DNA of 6,264 nucleotides from Calditrichota bacterium (GTDB taxonomy: Bacteria; Zixibacteria; MSB-5A5; GN15; FEB-12): assembly GCA_030641085.1 (NCBI GenBank), contig DAOWIC010000184.1:1-6264 (forward strand). The letters run 5' to 3'. Of the stretch, positions 6,098-6,264 are shown piece after piece (within the stretch, counting starts at the first letter, position 1; every line of letters starts with the position of its first letter). Under the pieces are notes generated by a model that saw nothing but the letters and a program-made list of their open reading frames with translations, searched no databases and was not told where the DNA came from. Position numbers and translations under genes: made by a program.

Positions 6098-6120
6098 AAA
6101 AAAACAGGCTCTTTAGAACC
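6098..6120 (-). terminator. Weak intrinsic terminator for a gene beyond the right edge
   Basis: On the minus strand GGTTC-TAAA-GAGCC makes a 5-base-pair stem (one G-U pair) with a tetraloop, followed by TG and seven T residues. The stem is short, but the T-run is good. It would end a minus-strand transcript entering from the right, just before the KamA-like promoter. Confidence 0.45.
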
Positions 6121-6216
6121 AAATCAGTCCATTTTCTGACTATCATGGATCGCCTAAGTTATTCCACGGCTGTACTATATGTTGACCCGAGGCAGTCGGT
6201 AACGGCTGAGTCTGGT

Positions 6217-6264
6217 TTATTCGTCCCTTCTGACAACCGGCAAAACGCCAAAAAAGATGGTCAC
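6217..6264 (-). CDS. Possible C-terminal end of a gene entering from the right edge
   Basis: One minus-strand frame reads from the window edge for 15 codons (VTIFFGVLPVVRRDE) to TAA at 6217. A hydrophobic stretch ending in a charged tail would suit a membrane protein end, and a candidate terminator lies about 97 bases downstream. The piece is too short to identify or to prove coding; another minus-strand frame is open longer but has a less protein-like composition. Confidence 0.22.
   Translation of the reverse strand: MTIFFGVLPVVRRDE

Larger units (their letters stand above)
5881..6264. other. Intergenic region and long leader upstream of the KamA-like gene
   Basis: No convincing complete gene lies here. 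From right to left it holds a possible end of a minus-strand gene (6217-6264), a weak terminator (6098-6120), the candidate KamA-like promoter (6058-6086) and a leader of about 170 bases (5881-6051). The leader has several inverted repeats: GCAGCGCTGC at 5906-5915 (perfect palindrome), CCACAC/GTGTGG at 5942-5964, GGGGA/TCCCC at 5963-5979, and GCC-GAAT-GGC on the minus strand at 5988-5997. The second and third overlap at 5963-5964, so they cannot both form fully. Confidence 0.4.

Noticed and set aside
5919..6146. Minus-strand frame of 75 codons with a hydrophobic stretch near its start
   Set aside because: It has no ribosome binding site, runs through the candidate terminator, promoter and leader of the KamA-like gene, and its second half does not look like a protein.
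6145..6264. Plus-strand frame from ATG 6145 open to the right edge
   Set aside because: Forty open codons at an edge are expected by chance; there is no ribosome binding site and no recognisable motif.

Overview
The window (6,264 bases, moderately GC-rich) comes from a bacterium with ordinary Shine-Dalgarno sites, sigma70-like promoters and intrinsic terminators. No gene fixes the phylum. The mix of a membrane-anchored M23 peptidase with the N-terminal 'LIPDS...IP' strand-and-membrane pattern, ECF sigma factors and KamA-type radical SAM enzymes would suit an uncultured Gram-negative-type lineage, but that is inference. I see no tRNA, rRNA, CRISPR array, insertion sequence or phage gene.

Layout, left to right. 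(1) Bases 1-1740, minus strand: a two-gene run of an ECF sigma factor followed 55 bases later by copA, a copper-type P1B ATPase cut by the left edge, with only its metal-binding, first membrane and actuator parts inside. (2) Bases 1969-3049, minus strand: a membrane-anchored M23 metallopeptidase with its own TTGACA promoter and a strong intrinsic terminator. (3) Bases 3065-3217, minus strand: a 50-residue lysine-rich small protein of unknown function behind a very good ribosome binding site. (4) Bases 3218-3587: a 370-base divergent control region with a candidate promoter and TTGAC/GTCAA repeats. (5) Bases 3588-4659, plus strand: a YdfG-like short-chain dehydrogenase followed by a decayed dinB-like gene that has lost its middle. 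(6) Bases 4627-6086, minus strand: a KamA-family (lysine 2,3-aminomutase-like) radical SAM gene, convergent with the dinB remnant, with a terminator at its end and a promoter plus a roughly 170-nt leader in front. (7) The right edge holds a weak terminator and perhaps the last 15 codons of another minus-strand gene.

The genes do not form one evident pathway. They are several short transcription units: metal or stress response, cell wall remodelling, and two metabolic enzymes. The observation most worth following is the KamA-like enzyme. It keeps the radical SAM cysteines and the PLP-phosphate arginine, but the two aspartates that hold the lysine substrate in lysine 2,3-aminomutase appear replaced (one by arginine), and all four structural zinc cysteines are gone. 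It is probably an aminomutase-like enzyme with a different substrate. The second is the dinB remnant, whose deletion junction can be read in both frames.
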